57,949 nt of DNA from an uncultured Clostridium sp. (GTDB lineage Bacteria; Bacillota; Clostridia; Lachnospirales; Lachnospiraceae), in NCBI RefSeq assembly GCF_900547735.1, contig NZ_URHZ01000030.1:1-57949 (forward strand). The letters run 5' to 3'. The stretch's first letter is position 1; each line of letters begins with the position of its first letter. The notes beneath the pieces were generated by a model, which was given only the letters and a program-made list of their open reading frames with translations, did no database searches and had not been told where the DNA came from. Below, in pieces: positions 57,929 through 57,949 of this stretch. Position numbers and translations under genes: made by a program.

Positions 57929-57949
57929 GACGGCGGACGGGGGAGTGGG
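57929..57949. repeat. Left outer arm of a nested palindrome (family 1), cut by the window edge
   Basis: GACGGCGGACGGGGGAGTGGG matches the left arm of the copy at 7342 (GATGGCGGGCGGGGAGTGGG). The rest would lie beyond the window. Confidence 0.55.

Overview
The window looks like the chromosome of a spore-forming, Gram-positive anaerobe of the Lachnospiraceae (Clostridium cluster XIVa; [Clostridium] symbiosum-like is a reasonable guess, not proven). Reasons: sporulation genes (spoIVA, yqfC/yqfD, gerW, a SpoVB-type flippase), a Firmicute-style yloU-yloV-recG block divergent from rpmB, the yicC-gmk-rpoZ and DUF512-der-plsY-gpsA gene orders, frequent GTG/TTG starts with strong AGGAGG sites, and moderate GC outside one AT-rich island. 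Nearly all genes lie on the minus strand; only prs, the double-GntR regulator and rpmB are on the plus strand. I see no rRNA, tRNA, CRISPR, prophage or insertion sequence.

Layout, left to right. 1-722: non-coding, with a truncated repeat at the edge, a 260-bp nested palindrome and the terminator of the proline operon. 723-3677: proB, DUF896 protein, 5-formyl-THF cyclo-ligase, proA. 3905-6762: two flavoproteins. 6873-8366: a BofC-like membrane protein and a GNAT-YoaP protein, with a second 250-bp palindrome between them. 8465-16523: rpsU, a large membrane protein, yqfC, yqfD, phoH, ybeY, a DUF3048 lipoprotein and a SpoVB-like flippase. 16725-22737: alaS, an LprI-like protein, rnhA and a beta-CASP nuclease. 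22799-24274: spoIVA. 24449-28900: AT-rich accessory island. 29133-33922: branched-chain amino acid ABC transporter (livJHMGF). 34304-38730: gpsA, plsY, der, DUF512. 38913-44640: prs, an EAL phosphodiesterase, a double-GntR regulator and a GNAT enzyme. 44669-49369: recG, yloV, yloU and rpmB. 49540-52739: a 45-residue membrane peptide, gerW, DUF2953 protein and two lineage-specific proteins. 52810-57822: cinA, pgsA, rimO, rpoZ, gmk, yicC.

Two things stand out. First, the AT-rich island carries a BlaI-type repressor, then an operon of an M56 (BlaR1-type) membrane protease whose C-terminal sensor is not a penicillin-binding domain, a secreted protein with a long Gly/Ala-rich hydrophobic segment, and a three-helix membrane protein. 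This looks like a signal-responsive module for a secreted, possibly bacteriocin-like protein and its immunity partner. Second, the intergenic DNA is populated by at least four families of interspersed palindromes. These are a ~250-bp nested palindrome (two full copies and two fragments at the window edges), a GTTAnTGTTCAC hairpin found 5-16 bases after four stop codons, a TTTATATCAT palindrome paired with an AAGAG hairpin, and a GAAAAG/CTTTTC hairpin. Compensatory base changes between copies of the first two indicate that base pairing is conserved.

The remaining genes are core housekeeping functions in recognisable operons. Starts were moved inward from the longest open frame wherever a Shine-Dalgarno site and family length favoured it.
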